DNA of 64,000 bases from Aradus depressus (Eukaryota > Arthropoda > Insecta > Hemiptera > Aradidae), in the NCBI GenBank assembly GCA_963662175.1, contig OY759217.1, positions 9,922,562 through 9,986,561 on the forward strand, read 5' to 3'. A program made the position numbers and the translations under genes. A model generated the notes under the pieces. The model had not been told where the DNA came from. It searched no databases and saw only the letters and a program-made list of their open reading frames with translations. Each line of letters opens with the position of its first letter. The first letter of the stretch is position 1. Shown piece after piece: positions 40,588 to 51,579 of this stretch.

Positions 40588-41403
40588 GATTATGCTTTTT
40601 TTAACATCTAATTAATTGCAAATAGTTAAAGAAGCCGCAAATATATCATAAAAGTGTTGCAAAGTATTAGGTATTTTATAACTATTTTCAGCTCCAGGCT
40701 CAGCTAATTGGGTATGCGTGAACTACCTGTTTCATAGTATTACATATTTGTAACATCTAATTTTTAGGGGCAGTAAATACTTGTTCCTGTTCTTGTAAAA
40801 GAGCAGTTTTCAACGTCAGTGGAACCAGCCTAATCGACACTAGCGCCAAAAAAAAAAATGCAGCGCCTACAGAAAGCACTAATTATTTGAGAACATCTAA
40901 GCGGCTTGTACATATAGAAGATTTAACTATCGCGGGATTATCTCAGGATATCCCACATTATTGAGCGATTTTCTCCTGTAGAACTATGAATTATCTTGAA
41001 TTTTTTAAGTAGGTACCAATTTGAGATCATGATACTGAAGTTGATATCGGGAGAGAGTTAATAAAGAACGAAAAACTGTTTTAATTTTTTTTATTCTTTT
41101 TAGTGTTGAGTTTGTTTCCCATGCAATGATTTCATGATAATTATCTAAATAACAGACTAGCTGAGGCAGATCTCTGGTGTTGGGTTCACCCCACCCCACG
41201 GTACTATACCACTTGGCCTACCGTTTTCTCAGCTATCACATGGGCTTAATGTGTTTATAATTGTAGAAGAGACGATGGAAGAAGGCGAGGAGGTGAATAG
41301 GAGGAACCTTTAAAATGCCATAAGCGAAGTAGGGCTCATTATGTGAGGTCGGCCGGGTCATTAGAGGGCCTCATGGGTGCACTCAGCACAAGGAAATACA
41401 CCT
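40588..41403. other. No recognised feature
   Basis: AT-rich; no coding or family repeat recognised. Confidence 0.35.
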
Positions 41404-41602
41404 CACGAACCGGCTCGGTCACAAATAAGAATCAAGATCGAAAATGGCGTTCGGAAATTCATTAAATCAAATGATTAACCGGGTCGGTCACAAATAGAAA
41501 TCAAGATGATAAGTGGTGTTCGGAAATACATAAAACGTTTAATCGGACGGATCACAATCAATGCGGAATATCGGTTTAATAGGGTAGGTCACAAATAGGA
41601 AT
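41404..41602. repeat. Diverged tandem repeat of about 73 bp
   Basis: AACCGGCTCGGTCACAAATA, AACCGGGTCGGTCACAAATA and a shorter AATAGGGTAGGTCACAAATA start successive units near 41408, 41478 and 41577; one unit is partly deleted. SINE-1 inserted in the last unit, with AATAGGAAT on both sides (about 41594 and 42124). Confidence 0.65.
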
Positions 41603-41604
41603 GA

Positions 41605-42123
41605 GGGCGCCGGTAGCTCAGTGGTATGCGTGCTTGCCGTCTCAGCTCAAGATCGTGGGTTCGAAACCTCTTCTTTTTTTTTTTTCTTCTTTTTTTTCAC
41701 GGGTGCTCCGGCAAATCACCCGGCCCGATATCTAGCGCTCCCAGACCTCCTTGTATTGCGGCTGCCTGGTGGCGCCGAGAGGGCTCAAGATCAGTGGAGT
41801 GGGGCTGCTTCTACATCGCGGTCGCCGGGGGTAGAACTCGGGCCTGGCCCGTCAATCGCGTGGGTTCGAAACCAGAGCGAGGCCCTTTGTTTATTTTATC
41901 TGGGAGGTAAAATAAACTTAAGCACGCTGCCCTTCGGATGGGACGTTAAGAGATGGTCTCGAGCCTGTACGATGTCAGGTTCTCGTTAAAGATATAAAGA
42001 TAATAAAAATTTAGGACTCCCACAGTAGTAGAGTCGGGCTTATGTTCACCAGAGTGACGAAAGAGCGCTCTGGTAGAAGGCGATATGACCTCGTATTTAT
42101 ATAAAAGCCCGGGCATGAGTCAT
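41605..42123 (+). mobile_element. SINE-1, complete, carrying a nested SINE-2 in its B box
   Basis: Head GGGCGCCGGTAGCTCAGTGG; B box GTGGGTTCGAAACC at 41655-41668, repeated after the insert at 41860-41873. Body follows to GCCCGGGCATGAGTCATAATAAA. The internal promoter is split by the insertion, so this copy should be transcriptionally dead. Confidence 0.92.
41669..41858 (-). mobile_element. SINE-2, complete, 190 bp
   Basis: Flanked by CGTGGGTTCGAAACC (41654-41668, 41859-41873), a 15-bp exact duplication. A-rich tail at the left (T-rich on plus). Minus strand starts GCGATTGACGGGCCAGG and includes CGGCGCCACCAGGCAGCCGC and CCGGAGCACCCG. GC-rich. The second copy is 52257-52469. Confidence 0.92.
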
Positions 42124-42147
42124 AATAAATAAATAATAGGAATCAAG

Positions 42148-42382
42148 GCGGGAAATCGCCCACTTCCGGAGTGCACTGGTGGGCATAAGCTCGACTCTAC
42201 TGTGAAAATCCTAAATTCTGTCTACCTAGGGGGAGCCTGAAGGGTCTTTAACAACTACCTGAGGATAGCTTAAGATCCCATCCGAAGACCTCCCTCCTAG
42301 ATAAAAAACTTGAAAAGGGTTTCGAACTCGCGAGCTTGAGACCAGTAGGCAAGCACCATTACCACTGACCTACTGACGCCCC
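42148..42382 (-). mobile_element. SINE-1, diverged
   Basis: CGGAGTGCACTGGTGGGCAT, CGACTCTACTGTGAAAATCC, CTAGGGGGAGCCTG, CATCCGAAGACC. Head with B box GAGTTCGAAACCC (minus) and ACCACTGACCTACTGACGCCCC. 3' end missing. Confidence 0.78.
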
Positions 42383-42705
42383 TGATTTTATTATTAGTTT
42401 GGAAATAAGTAGAAAGGAACCAGCAAGCACAGAACCACAGTAGTCTTAGACCAATCGACCATTTCTATTACTATGTCTAATGTTATTCATTTCTCGAGAT
42501 GACTATCAGTAGTAATTCATTCAAAATGTCGGTCGATTAAAACATTTCCATATCTTGACCGTCCTCAAAAATATTTCTGGTTGCAAAAACTGAAAATCAT
42601 TTTAAAAATATATTTTCTCAGTAAAATTTAGTTGGCATACTTATATTTTAGAGCAAATTCATTTTGATGCTATCTATTATTGGTACAAACGACAAAAAAA
42701 ATGGT
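42383..42705. other. No recognised feature
   Basis: AT-rich, nothing recognised. Confidence 0.3.
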
Positions 42706-42706
42706 A

Positions 42707-43224
42707 GGTGAATCACCAGCAATCTTCTTCCCCAGAACGAATTAATCAATTAACTTTTCGCTCCTCCCAAAACCAGTCGAGTTTGGACTAATAATCAATA
42801 GTTGACTCACAAAGGGGCTCCTAAATCCTCATACTAAATTTTGGGGTTGAACCCCCTCCCCTGAACTCCCTCTCCCTTCAGCTGATGTATCTGAAATTTA
42901 ACATGTATTGTTCTCATGGGGTTTTGACATTAAATATGAAATTTCATGTCGATACATTCATTATAGTTATTGAGCTGAGCAGCCCCTCTGACCCCCTTCC
43001 ATTCAGCAGATTGTTCTGAAAATTATAAGTGGTGTACTCATGAGGTTTTAAATTTACATGAAACGTGTCGATACCAATTATCATGTTCACAAGCACACGA
43101 CAGACTTTTTTTTTTTCATTTTTGGAATCTGGAGGTCGGAAAACATGAAAATTCGTTGAAAACTTCGCATCGAATTTCTGACAGATTACATAACTTCCCC
43201 TATACTATAGCTGGGGAAGAAAAA
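42707..43224 (-). mobile_element. HP-A repeat, full length, reverse
   Basis: Far end GGTGAATCACCAGCAATC then TTCTTCCCCAGAACG; units with TTTCATGTCGATACATTCATT; right end CATAACTTCCCCTATACTATAG then CTGGGGAAGAAAAA. Both the far-end TTCCCCAG and the terminal hairpin are visible, giving the family's true extent (518 bp). Confidence 0.88.
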
Positions 43225-43227
43225 CTA

Positions 43228-43938
43228 GATAACGGCCAAATCTTTCCTTGGACCTGGACCGTTGAAGTAGGAGATATTATTTTTATACTGAAGTTGCTGA
43301 GAGAACGACCACGGCCGTCAAGATAAATCTGTCAAACTTTCCTGATCTCTAACTTTAACGCTTTCACTAGCACCGGAACGGTTGGAGCTGAAAAGCCCGG
43401 GTCCACAAGGATTTTACCAATAAAAAGTGAGAGGAAAAAAAATAAATTGTTTTAGTAGTGTAGACTGAATTGTGATGCACGATAGATCGCGGTGGAGGAT
43501 GCTAGTGTGAACGGCTCATCAGTGTCCGTCGTCAAAGGGGTATGAGTCGTAAGTAATTTTGAATTGCGAAAATATTTTTGCTGACTATGCTGTCGAATAG
43601 TAATTTGGATCATTTATTGCTCTTTTGGATCTAAGATCCTCAAGGAAAATTTTCATGGGCCATTCTGAGAGTCGCAGATATGGATCTGTAAAACGAGGAA
43701 CAACATGGAGCTGTTGATGTTTCAGAAAGGCCCTGTCAGTCGGAAGGTAACGGCCAGAAGGCTCCGGTCGGACATGATCGAAGTCATGCCAGCCTGGCAG
43801 GAAGATTTGGTGAAGAGGATGCTACATGGACATCTGGTAGGCGGTAGGAGCAGGTGGAGGCGGCTGGACCAAGATGGACCACTCTAGACCACTGGGAATA
43901 GTAGACACCACCAGGTGATTCTCTCGATGAGAATAGAG
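43228..43938. other. Unassigned; possible LINE linker remnant at 43705-43887
   Basis: The plus frame 43705-43887 has VKRMLHGHLVGGRSRWRRLD, faintly like the GGR-x-RGRP-x-RWLD segment of RTE-type ORF C-termini. Too degenerate to call firmly. The rest is featureless. Confidence 0.3.
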
Positions 43939-43939
43939 T

Positions 43940-44150
43940 TTTATTACTCAAGATATACAAAGTATGAGAAACGTTTTTTAATCAGTCACCGGAGTTTTCA
44001 ACGGAATTTCTGGTTTCTCGAACCCCTTATTCCAAAAATGAATGAAAAATTCGTTTGTGTTTGTGAACACGATATAATGGATATATATATTGAAATTTTA
44101 TATGTGTAATCAGAACCGATGACAAGTTATGATTTTAAGCCAAATGTCTC
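43940..44150 (+). mobile_element. HP-A fragment, hairpin at left (decayed)
   Basis: ATTACTCAAGATATACAAAG then TATGAGAAACG, AGTTTTCAACGGAATTTC, CCAAAAATGAATGAAAAATTC, GAACACGATATAATGG. Confidence 0.65.
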
Positions 44151-45035
44151 GAACTACCCTAAAATAGGGCTAGAAACTCTAATAATTAAGATTTCCCAAA
44201 AATCAGTGCCTTTTTAATTCTATTCATCATTCAGTTAGAAAATAAAAAAAAATTAAAAAAAGAGAGAAATTAAACATTATTAATTTTTCTTTATCAGCAT
44301 TTCTCCATTTTACCATTATCAGCGTTTTTCTCATTTATTATTTTTTTTCTCATTTTTAGAGAAAAAAAATATCTATATGGGTCTTTTTTGTTAACCGGTC
44401 CCCCCCTCATCCCCAAAATTTAGGTCTACCAATGTCTAATATGGCGGCTCAAATGGCAGCTACAGTAGTATGATCTGTTTAAATTACAATTTACTAAATG
44501 AAAATGTTTTTTAGGCGTCAAATAATAAATTTGAACAACAGCTAGGAAATGTATGATTAATTTATATATATTCAAGATGACGGTTAAACTTTCAAAGAAA
44601 AAAAAAGTGAAAAAATAAATTCATATATTCTCAAAATTATTTTTAACTCTTAACGATACTTGTTTTTTGACGCGTAGATTCGTTCATAATATTGACTTCT
44701 GAAAATTTCATTTTGAACATATGTCCTCATTAGTTTAACAACTTTTTCTGTGAATATTTTGAATATAATCAATGATTTTTATATTTGTTTGCCGCCATCT
44801 TAAATATGTAGAAATTAATAATGCCTTTGCTAGCTGTTGTCCAAATTTAATATTTGGTAATTTGTACACATTTTCTTTTGATAATTTTCATTTTATTATT
44901 GTTGTATAGGTATATTATTATTCAGCCGCCATATTAGGTCAGTAGGATTTTAAAATATGCCATTTATTTATAAAGTAAATATTGTTTAAATTTTTTACTT
45001 TACTCTCTACGTCATGATATTGAAATTGAACCATC
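44151..45035. other. No recognised feature
   Basis: Very AT-rich with runs of A and T. No family repeat or frame. Confidence 0.4.
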
Positions 45036-45039
45036 GACC

Positions 45040-45286
45040 TACGGGGCTTTAACTACGAGGACATATCGCCTACTAACAGAGCGCTCTTCCTAAATTTTGC
45101 CTACCCAGTTTTACTTCCCTAGGGAAGGGGTCTTCAACGAATACCTGACATCATACAGGCTCGGGAACATTGCTTAACGTCCAATCCGAAGGACGGCATG
45201 CTTGAAGTTGTTTCAGCTCTCAGATAAAAACCAGCGATTTTGAGCTAAGTAGGCTAGGACGCTACGTCTGAGGTACCGGTGCCCTT
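45040..45286 (-). mobile_element. SINE-1, diverged, internal deletions
   Basis: CGGGGCTTTAACTACGAGGAC, CTACTAACAGAGCGCTC joined to CCTAAATTTTGCCTACCC, CCTGACATCATACAGG, CGTCCAATCCGAAGGAC, head TTTGAGCTAAGTAGGC and GGTACCGGTGCCC. Confidence 0.8.
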
Positions 45287-45404
45287 TAAAAATACTTTGT
45301 GACCCTTTGCTACGTGATACAATATATCTGAAATATTTCCTACGGAAATTTATTTTACATGATTTGAGATGCTATATCATTCGCCGTATTCGTTCTACAT
45401 AAAA

Positions 45405-45951
45405 TCTAAGAACATTATGTGATTGAAAATTTTATAAAGAACATTTTTGGTAAGAACCACTTTTTCGAAATAACTAACCTTTTCCAGGTAAATTAAGGAA
45501 ACATCTAAACGTATGTGTTCCAAAATTACATTTCAAAACGGTTTTCGGCATTTATCTCGGAAACCGGACGACTTTCGAAAAATCGTATTTCATATAAAAT
45601 ATGTCCTTTAGTTTTGTCCACAACTGTTATTTGAAAATTTGTTTGATTAGGTCATAAATCTTAGCGGGATCTTGTAGAATGTACCTAGGCCTTGAAATAA
45701 AGTGGTCTCAATTTTCTTCTGATTTCAGCCAAAATCTACTCAGATCTAAGTTAGCACATGTAACTTCCCCATATCAAATTTCAGTTTCATAGCTAAAATC
45801 GTTTCTGTGTTAGAGACCTCACAAATTTCCATCACTAACATCCACGCAGAAAAGCATCATCTTGAAACATGTAAATCTAGTTAAAAACTCGGTCTCAGAT
45901 TTTCCCATGATTACAATACTATCTTAAACTATATGTATAACAAAGTAAAAA
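45405..45951 (-). mobile_element. HP-B repeat, hairpin at right, A tail
   Basis: AGAACATTTTTGGTAAGAACC, GGAAACCGGACGACTTTCG, GATCTAAGTTAGCACATG. The hairpin AATACTATCTTAAACTATAT and GTATAACAAAGT is partly decayed and followed by A8. Confidence 0.8.
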
Positions 45952-46010
45952 AAAGTGGCTTTGTTTGAGTACACGAAGAAAACATTGTCAAGGGCTCCTG
46001 AGAAATGAAA

Positions 46011-46055
46011 GTAGAGTGGGGGTGGGGGGAAGGGGGGGGGGGGGGGGGGGGGGAG
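46011..46055 (+). repeat. G-rich tract with long G run
   Basis: GTGGGGGTGGGGGGAAGG then about 22 G. One of about a dozen long G/C homopolymers in the window. Confidence 0.9.
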
Positions 46056-46542
46056 TATGGCTGGTTCTGTAGAGGAGATAATTAAAAAAGAGGCTGAGAC
46101 GATGGCAAACATTGACTGAGACAGGAGGACAGCTCCGCAAACAGAATTAGAGGAATTGAGTCATTTCTCAAAGGAGCCAGAAGAAACAGAGATAGAAGGA
46201 AATGTCATTAGCCAAATCACAGGTCAGCCCGAGACCTCCACAGACACAAATATTAGCATTACATTCCTTTTTATTATTATTTTTTATACTTTCTTATATC
46301 TATAGTATAAGAAGGAAGTATTGTAATCGTGCGAAAATCCGAGATCGAGGTTTCCACTGATTTTCACATTTCAAGGTCCCCTGAACCTGAATACGTTTTG
46401 ACCATTTTCTCGATGATGTCTATCTGTGCGTATGTGATTGAAAAGTTGTGAGCTCTCTCCGCAAAACCGATTGTAGCTGTGTACTTGAAATTTGGAATGA
46501 AGAGATCATATGTTCTAACTTAACTACATTTTACAAGATACA

Positions 46543-46722
46543 ACTAAGCACGCCGTCCTTCGGATGGGACGTTAAGCGATGGTCCCTAGTCTGCACGATG
46601 TCAGGTACTCGTTAAAGAACCCTGCCCTAGGTGAATACAAATTTAAGGTAGGCAAAATTTAGAACTCCTTCCTAGATGACCTCGTAGTTAAAGCCTGTGT
46701 ATGAGTCATAATAACTATCAAG
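46543..46722 (+). mobile_element. SINE-1, 5'-truncated
   Basis: AAGCACGCCGTCCTTCGGATG, TAAGCGATGGTCCCTAG, ACTCGTTAAAGAACCCTG, TTTAGAACTCC joined by deletion to TAGATGACCTCGTAG, GTATGAGTCATAATAAC. Confidence 0.82.
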
Positions 46723-46848
46723 ATGATCACAATCAAGATCATCAAGAGATGAAAGAGTCAAATGTCCTAGCTTATCAGATTTAATTTTTGTCGAAGTCAG
46801 ATTAATAATAATTTACTTGAGCCCAACTACATAATGCCTAGGGCGTCG

Positions 46849-47348
46849 GTAGAAATGAAATAGCGTGCTAGCCTATCTAGGAGGTAAAAAAAACATTTGA
46901 GCATTCCGTCCTTCGGATGGGACGTTAAGCGTTGGTCTCGAGCCTGTGCAATGTCAGGTACTCGTTACAGACACCTACCACGGGAACTAAACTTGGGTAG
47001 GCAAAATTTAGGACTACAACAGTATAGATGTTTTCGCCAGAGATCTTGTGGAAGTTCATTGTGAATACTATTGAATAAAAAACTTAGAACGAGTCAAAAA
47101 AATTCCACTTTATTTATAAGAAAAACACAATATATTTCGCTCGTTAGAGCATTCTCAAGTACACAGGATACATAATATAAGTCATATTGTGTTTTTCATA
47201 TAAATAAAGTGGAATTTTTTTGACTCGTTCTAAGTTTTTTATTCAGTAGTATTTACAACAGTTGAGTCCAGTTCCAACAGAAAAACGAAAGAGCGCTAGG
47301 CGATATGACCCTGATTTAAAGTCCGGGCATGTGTCACAATAACTATCT
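46849..47348 (+). mobile_element. SINE-1 split by FB element
   Basis: Head partly deleted (GGGCGTCGGTAG.. GCGTGCTAGCC), then TCTAGGAGGTAAAAAAAAC, body to GGACTACAACAGT. FB is inserted at 47024-47253. It resumes TGAGTCCAGTTCC, GAAAGAGCGCTAGG and GTCCGGGCATGTGTCACAATAAC. Confidence 0.85.
47024..47253 (-). mobile_element. FB fold-back element, copy 2
   Basis: Exact 9-bp duplication TACAACAGT at 47015-47023 and 47254-47262. Opposite orientation to copy 1: the one-sided tail (AGATGTTTTCGCCAGAGATC) is at the left. Arms TACTATTGAATAAAAAACTTA and TTTTTTATTCAGTAGTA. The left arm, read on minus, has a perfect GCTC-TAAC-GAGC stem then GAAA. No loop repeats. Confidence 0.88.
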
Positions 47349-47440
47349 AACTTTACCGATAATTAACGATAACCATCAAATTGTGATGTGGCCATTACAG
47401 ATTATCTTATACACGAAAGGTATAAGAAAATAGGGAATTT

Positions 47441-48670
47441 GAGGACCTAACCTAAATGAATAAAATATGATCAGTAAATATATTGATTATAAAAACTAGA
47501 GAGTAGGGAGAACGGTGGAACTTATAGCGTTGGTCAGATTTAGACTGATCAGGTGAGCTTTCACGTAGGATCAATAGTAACTGAGAAAACATGAAATAAC
47601 TTTTTCTGTTTCTAAGTAAACGCCATCTTTATCCAGTGATTCTGAAATTATGGTTATCCAAAAACGTATTTCTAAGTAGGCAGTTTTAATGTATTAAGTT
47701 CGGTTGAAATGACTGGACATATTTGGAGGTTAAGCTTATTAGGTGAGCGGGAACCCTCCATCTTCAATACTTCGCTTTCTTCCCTCTCCACGTCACTACC
47801 TTGCATGTTTCTATACTCGACAACGTTATTAATCTCCGTTATTTCTAACTTTTAAAAAATGTATGAAGCAAAAATGGATGGGATGAACATAAACTGAAAA
47901 TCAATCCTAAGGACCTTGTTTGACCTGAAATGGATGAAACCCAAATAGTTTACAAAAATACTCAATGTGAAGACATTAATGAAAACATGAAACACCTGTT
48001 TCTGTCTCCGCTTAACTACCCCTCTACACACTGATTTTGTGATCAAATGTATCCTGAAAGCTATTTCTGGATTCAGAATATGTATACAGATTTGTAATTA
48101 GAAAATTTAATTTAGATGAATCGTTGACATCATAAGGTCTGTAATTACATATCTGATGCATGATACGTCATCAATTACAATACTGGTTACAGATGAGGTT
48201 CAGATGTTATTATTGATCAACAGGTAACTTGGAGTGATTATAACAATGTCGATTACTTAATCGAAATACAACTGTGACCTGGAAGCGTCCTACCTTGACC
48301 TTCGTGGTTGCCACCCTGAAGATTGGGACGTACTCCTTGCAGTCGTGCTCTACATTCCTGGGCTTTGACAACAAGGTGAGCGAAGATATAGACGATAGGC
48401 GATTCTAGACATAGCCTTATATAGACCTTGGTCAGGTCTCTCGGATAACGGATAAGAACACAACCATCAACCAACCTACAGGCAATTCATTCAATTGAGT
48501 CGAAATGCGCACCTCGCTTCGCATGTTCAATAAGATACTTGTACAGCCTAGTTGATATGAGAAGTGATTATTTAACTAGGTGTAAAATTAATGAAGAAGT
48601 CTTCTCAGTTTTTAATAATGGCGGCTAGTAGGATTTTGAGGTTTTCCCAATCATCAAGCCGTGTACAAAG
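47441..48670. other. Unassigned; short coding-like stretch at 48270-48380
   Basis: In one plus frame 48270-48372 reads WKRPTLTFVVATLKIGTYSL then QSCSTFLGFDNK and is followed by GTGAGC. It is faintly like the start of a LINE endonuclease (LKIGT-x-N). The opposite strand is also open (73 codons). I cannot decide between chance, LINE remnant and exon. Confidence 0.25.
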
Positions 48671-48671
48671 A

Positions 48672-48925
48672 AACAACCAATGTAATGAATGTTTCGTTAT
48701 GTAATTTCATATTTAAGTCAAAACCCAATGAGGATATAACCTGACAAATTTCAGCGATACTGAATACCTCAATTTAAAAATTGAGTATGAGGATTTAGGA
48801 GCCCTTATTTATGTAATTCAACTGTTGAATATTAGCGCAAAGGGTCGAATGGTTTCGGAAAGAGACCGAAAAGTTAATTGATTAATTCTTCCTGGGGAAG
48901 TTCATTGCTGGTGATTCACTGACAA
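48672..48925 (+). mobile_element. HP-A repeat, far half
   Basis: AACCAATGTAATGAATGTTTCG, GAGGATTTAGGAGCCC, CAACTGTTGAATATTAGCGC, AGTTAATTGATTAATTC, CCTGGGGAAGTTCATTGCTGG, TGATTCACTG. Confidence 0.82.
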
Positions 48926-49880
48926 TTTTTTTTTCTTATTTTATTAGCTATTGAACATTATTTCTAAGCTTGCACCTAAGGATGGTTTATTATTGAAAAA
49001 TATAAGGATCAGTTTCCTATTTTGGGGGACAGGAAGTATGTCAAATTTAGTAATGGGTGGGTGAGTGTTAGATTAGAAGTGGTTCTGTAAGCTAATCAAT
49101 AGTCAATCTGTAAAGTTGAAGGGGACAGTGTGGACAAGTGGGTTGAGGGTTAGTATCTAAACAGTGGCAGGAGAGGGCTCTTGGACAAACAGCAATTAGG
49201 AACCTCTCTGACCAATCCTGTTTTCGGGCGTCTGACTTTCTAACCAAATCCTTCCTCTCCAAACGTCTTACTGACACATTTAGGAGGAGAGCTTTACAGT
49301 TGGACTTGCAAATGGAGGAGACGGCCTCCAGCTTCTGTCAGAAAACTTCTCTGCCAACCATCCCAGTATCCAATTATTACCAAATAAAACAAAACTTCTT
49401 TTGATTGTATTTTTTTTCAAGGGGACCGGTTTTATTTCACATCCGGTTTCCCATTTTCTTCATAAAATAATAATTACAGCACATATCTATTTTTAAAAAT
49501 GAGCGTTAAATGTAAAAATAGTGTGTGCTTGGAACACACGCAGAAATGAAACTTTTTTAGCGATTTTTTAATTTTTTTGTTTTTTGATCCATAAATAATA
49601 TTTTTATGTTGTACGGGATTTCTCAATTACTCAAAATTTTAGGTGCAAACAGTTGTTATTTATTGGCTTATTTTATTTTTATTAATTTGTTAAATCAACT
49701 TTATTTTCGTTGTTAGGAACACCAGAAATCACTATATTTGATTCCAAAGTAGAGACAATAGGCCTATGGTAAGAGAAATAAGATATGTAGCTTTTTGAAC
49801 GCCAGAGAATAGAGAATGAGAATTGAGAAAGAAAAACAGACGCTATTTATGACGCCAGCAACGCTAAGCAGGCGTACACT
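48926..49880. other. Mostly unassigned
   Basis: Apart from the hammerhead-like fragment at 49385-49462, only short frames (61 codons on minus, 49092-49277). If the candidate exon at 49884-50059 is real, this would be its first intron. Confidence 0.3.
49385..49462 (-). mobile_element. Penelope-like terminal fragment with helix III-like stem
   Basis: Minus strand: ATGAAGA, then GGAAACCGG, a 13-nt loop, and CCGGTC: ACCGG pairs with CCGGT after GAAA as a hammerhead helix III would, with C at the expected cleavage position. Helix II is lost and the first core base is changed, so it is decayed. Confidence 0.35.
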
Positions 49881-49883
49881 CAC

Positions 49884-50059
49884 CTTTGTGATTCATTATC
49901 AGTAGATTGGGTATTAATATGAAAATGTTGTTCCTCCGAACATGGTGTAACACTTGTAATTTCTGAACTTAATTTCCTCTTTTTGGACGACGATCCTGGA
50001 CCGTTATTCTCATATTCAGAGTCTGTATCACTGCCTGTCATGATTTTAGGGTTCACCAT
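49884..50059 (-). CDS. Candidate first coding exon of an unidentified host gene
   Basis: Open minus frame from ATG at 50059 (or the second ATG at 50042, MTGSDTDSEYENNGPG): an acidic/Ser-rich start, then basic cluster SSSKKRKLSSE that resembles a nuclear localisation signal, then Ser/Thr/Gln-rich sequence. It ends TCACAAAG then GTGAGT, a consensus splice donor at 49883-49878. The exon is 176 nt, leaving two bases for the next exon. The frame is open upstream to a stop near 50143, so the true start is not fixed. Protein unknown; no repeat overlaps it. Downstream exons not seen. Confidence 0.4.
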
Positions 50060-50910
50060 CGGGGTGAGAAAAGAGGCGCCTCGGGCTGCTCCCTCGAGCA
50101 GGCTGGCTGTTGGTGAGACGATCCCCAACTGCCACTCTCAGAATTCAAAAAAAATGAAATGCTTTCACTCACCCCTGTGCGCAAACCACTCGTTCGATTT
50201 CGTCCAAATTTGGAATATAGGGCCTTTCATCGGTGCCCTCACAGATTATTTACCTTTTTTTTTTTTTTTCAAAAAAGGACCCTTTAAACCACTTTTTTTG
50301 AGGACGAACTAAAACACTGGTGCGGTTCGGGTCTGAGAAGTGTTCAGCGCGTCACATAATTTCGTAACTCATTTACCAGCTTAGTCCCCAAGTTGCCCAG
50401 TGCTCGTAAGGAAGTTTCACTTCAAAAATAATTATAAAATAAATTAATAAATATCTATATAAAAAGTTAAAATTGAAAAAACCCTTAAATGAAGAAAAAT
50501 ATGGGGTAATAGGGTCAATGCCCACTCGTGGTTCTCACTCCCTGCTCCTGGCTTTGGCTTGTGCTGCTCTCTCCCGGCGAACCATTTCGTTCTTTTTGCG
50601 TCAGTGGTACACTGAAAAGTCTGTCTGCTAACCAATGAAAAGCACTCCTAAGTCAATCGGTGTATGTCAGTTGCGGTCGCCTTTCAGAACACGTCGAGGA
50701 AGTTAAGTGTTCCATATTTTTTCTTCTCAATTGTGAACTTTATTCATGGATGAATTTCGGTATTATACTGCAGGAACAAGTTGTAGCTGAGTTTCATCTT
50801 CCTATCACATGCAAAAACTGCAGTCCATATATCGAGCCTGGTATTTATCATTGTTCGTGATTAGTCGCCCATATGTTGTCCATAAATCTTTCGGAACTTA
50901 GTGTTAAGGG
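50060..50910. other. Possible upstream region of the candidate exon
   Basis: Less AT-rich than average between 50290-50420 and 50510-50640 with several CpGs and no family repeat; an A/T microsatellite-like stretch lies between. ACCAATGAAAAG lies at 50630. This would fit a 5' UTR/promoter of a minus-strand gene, but there is no TATA or initiator I would defend. Confidence 0.25.
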
Positions 50911-50914
50911 AAGA

Positions 50915-51025
50915 GTTAGTTGAGCTCCACTCTACAATGAGTGCTAAATTTTATATACACAAGTTTGGTCATATAGGGTAGGTTTTAATACCTAACAGTA
51001 CCTGAAGCCCGGGCATGAGTTAAAA
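50915..51025 (+). mobile_element. SINE-1 3' fragment, decayed
   Basis: GAGCTCCACTCTACAATGAG and AAGCCCGGGCATGAGTTAAAAAC frame a degenerate 3' part. Confidence 0.5.
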
Positions 51026-51293
51026 ACAAACAGTTAACACGATAAAGAAACAAAGTTATGATAGCTTATTTTACACCAAGCTACATCTTTTGATATTTTT
51101 TTTGCCATATTATGTTCTTCAAAACAAGAACTGAAATTGGAAAAAAAAAAGGGTAAAGGGTGTGAAAAGTTTTTACATAACGTTATTAGTTATGACGCCT
51201 TCTTATTATCAACTTAGCACTTTACGGTCTGTGGAACTTTAAAATAAGTTGAACGCTTTGTTTTGAAAATTATAATAAAATCTTAAGTTAATG

Positions 51294-51360
51294 TTAAAAC
51301 CCCATCTTGTTGGAGGCTAATCTTATTTTCTTACTTATATTCAAAATTATATTCTTTTTA
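51294..51360 (+). repeat. Dispersed repeat segment shared with 29417-29470
   Basis: AAAACCCCATCTTGTTGGAGG then CTAATCTTA and TATTCAAAATTATATTCTTT. Family unknown. It lies upstream of a Penelope-like end. Confidence 0.6.
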
Positions 51361-51579
51361 ACAACATTTTGTAGATGTGGTAGGGGTTGTGAGGTCATAG
51401 CCACGCCCACCCAGCCGCACTCATCCTTCACAACTGCGGCCAGGCTGCAGGCCTCCTTCTCAGCGCTTGAAGCTCGTTTTCCTCAATCATTTTATTCATA
51501 ATTCGTTTTAGTGTATCAATGTTTTTATTATTATTTATTTTAGTCATTAGAATTTTTTTACATAATTGTGGGTTTTTTG

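Larger units (their letters stand above)
46287..47440 (+). mobile_element. HP-B repeat, hairpin at left, split by two SINE-1 copies
   Basis: Hairpin TACTTTCTTATATCTATAG then TATAAGAAGGAAGTATTG. Body to 46541 (TACATTTTACAAGATACA), SINE-1, body piece 46740-46848 (CTTATCAGATTTAATTTTTG), SINE-1 with FB, and the far end 47380-47440 with GTGGCCATTACAGATTATC. Confidence 0.75.
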
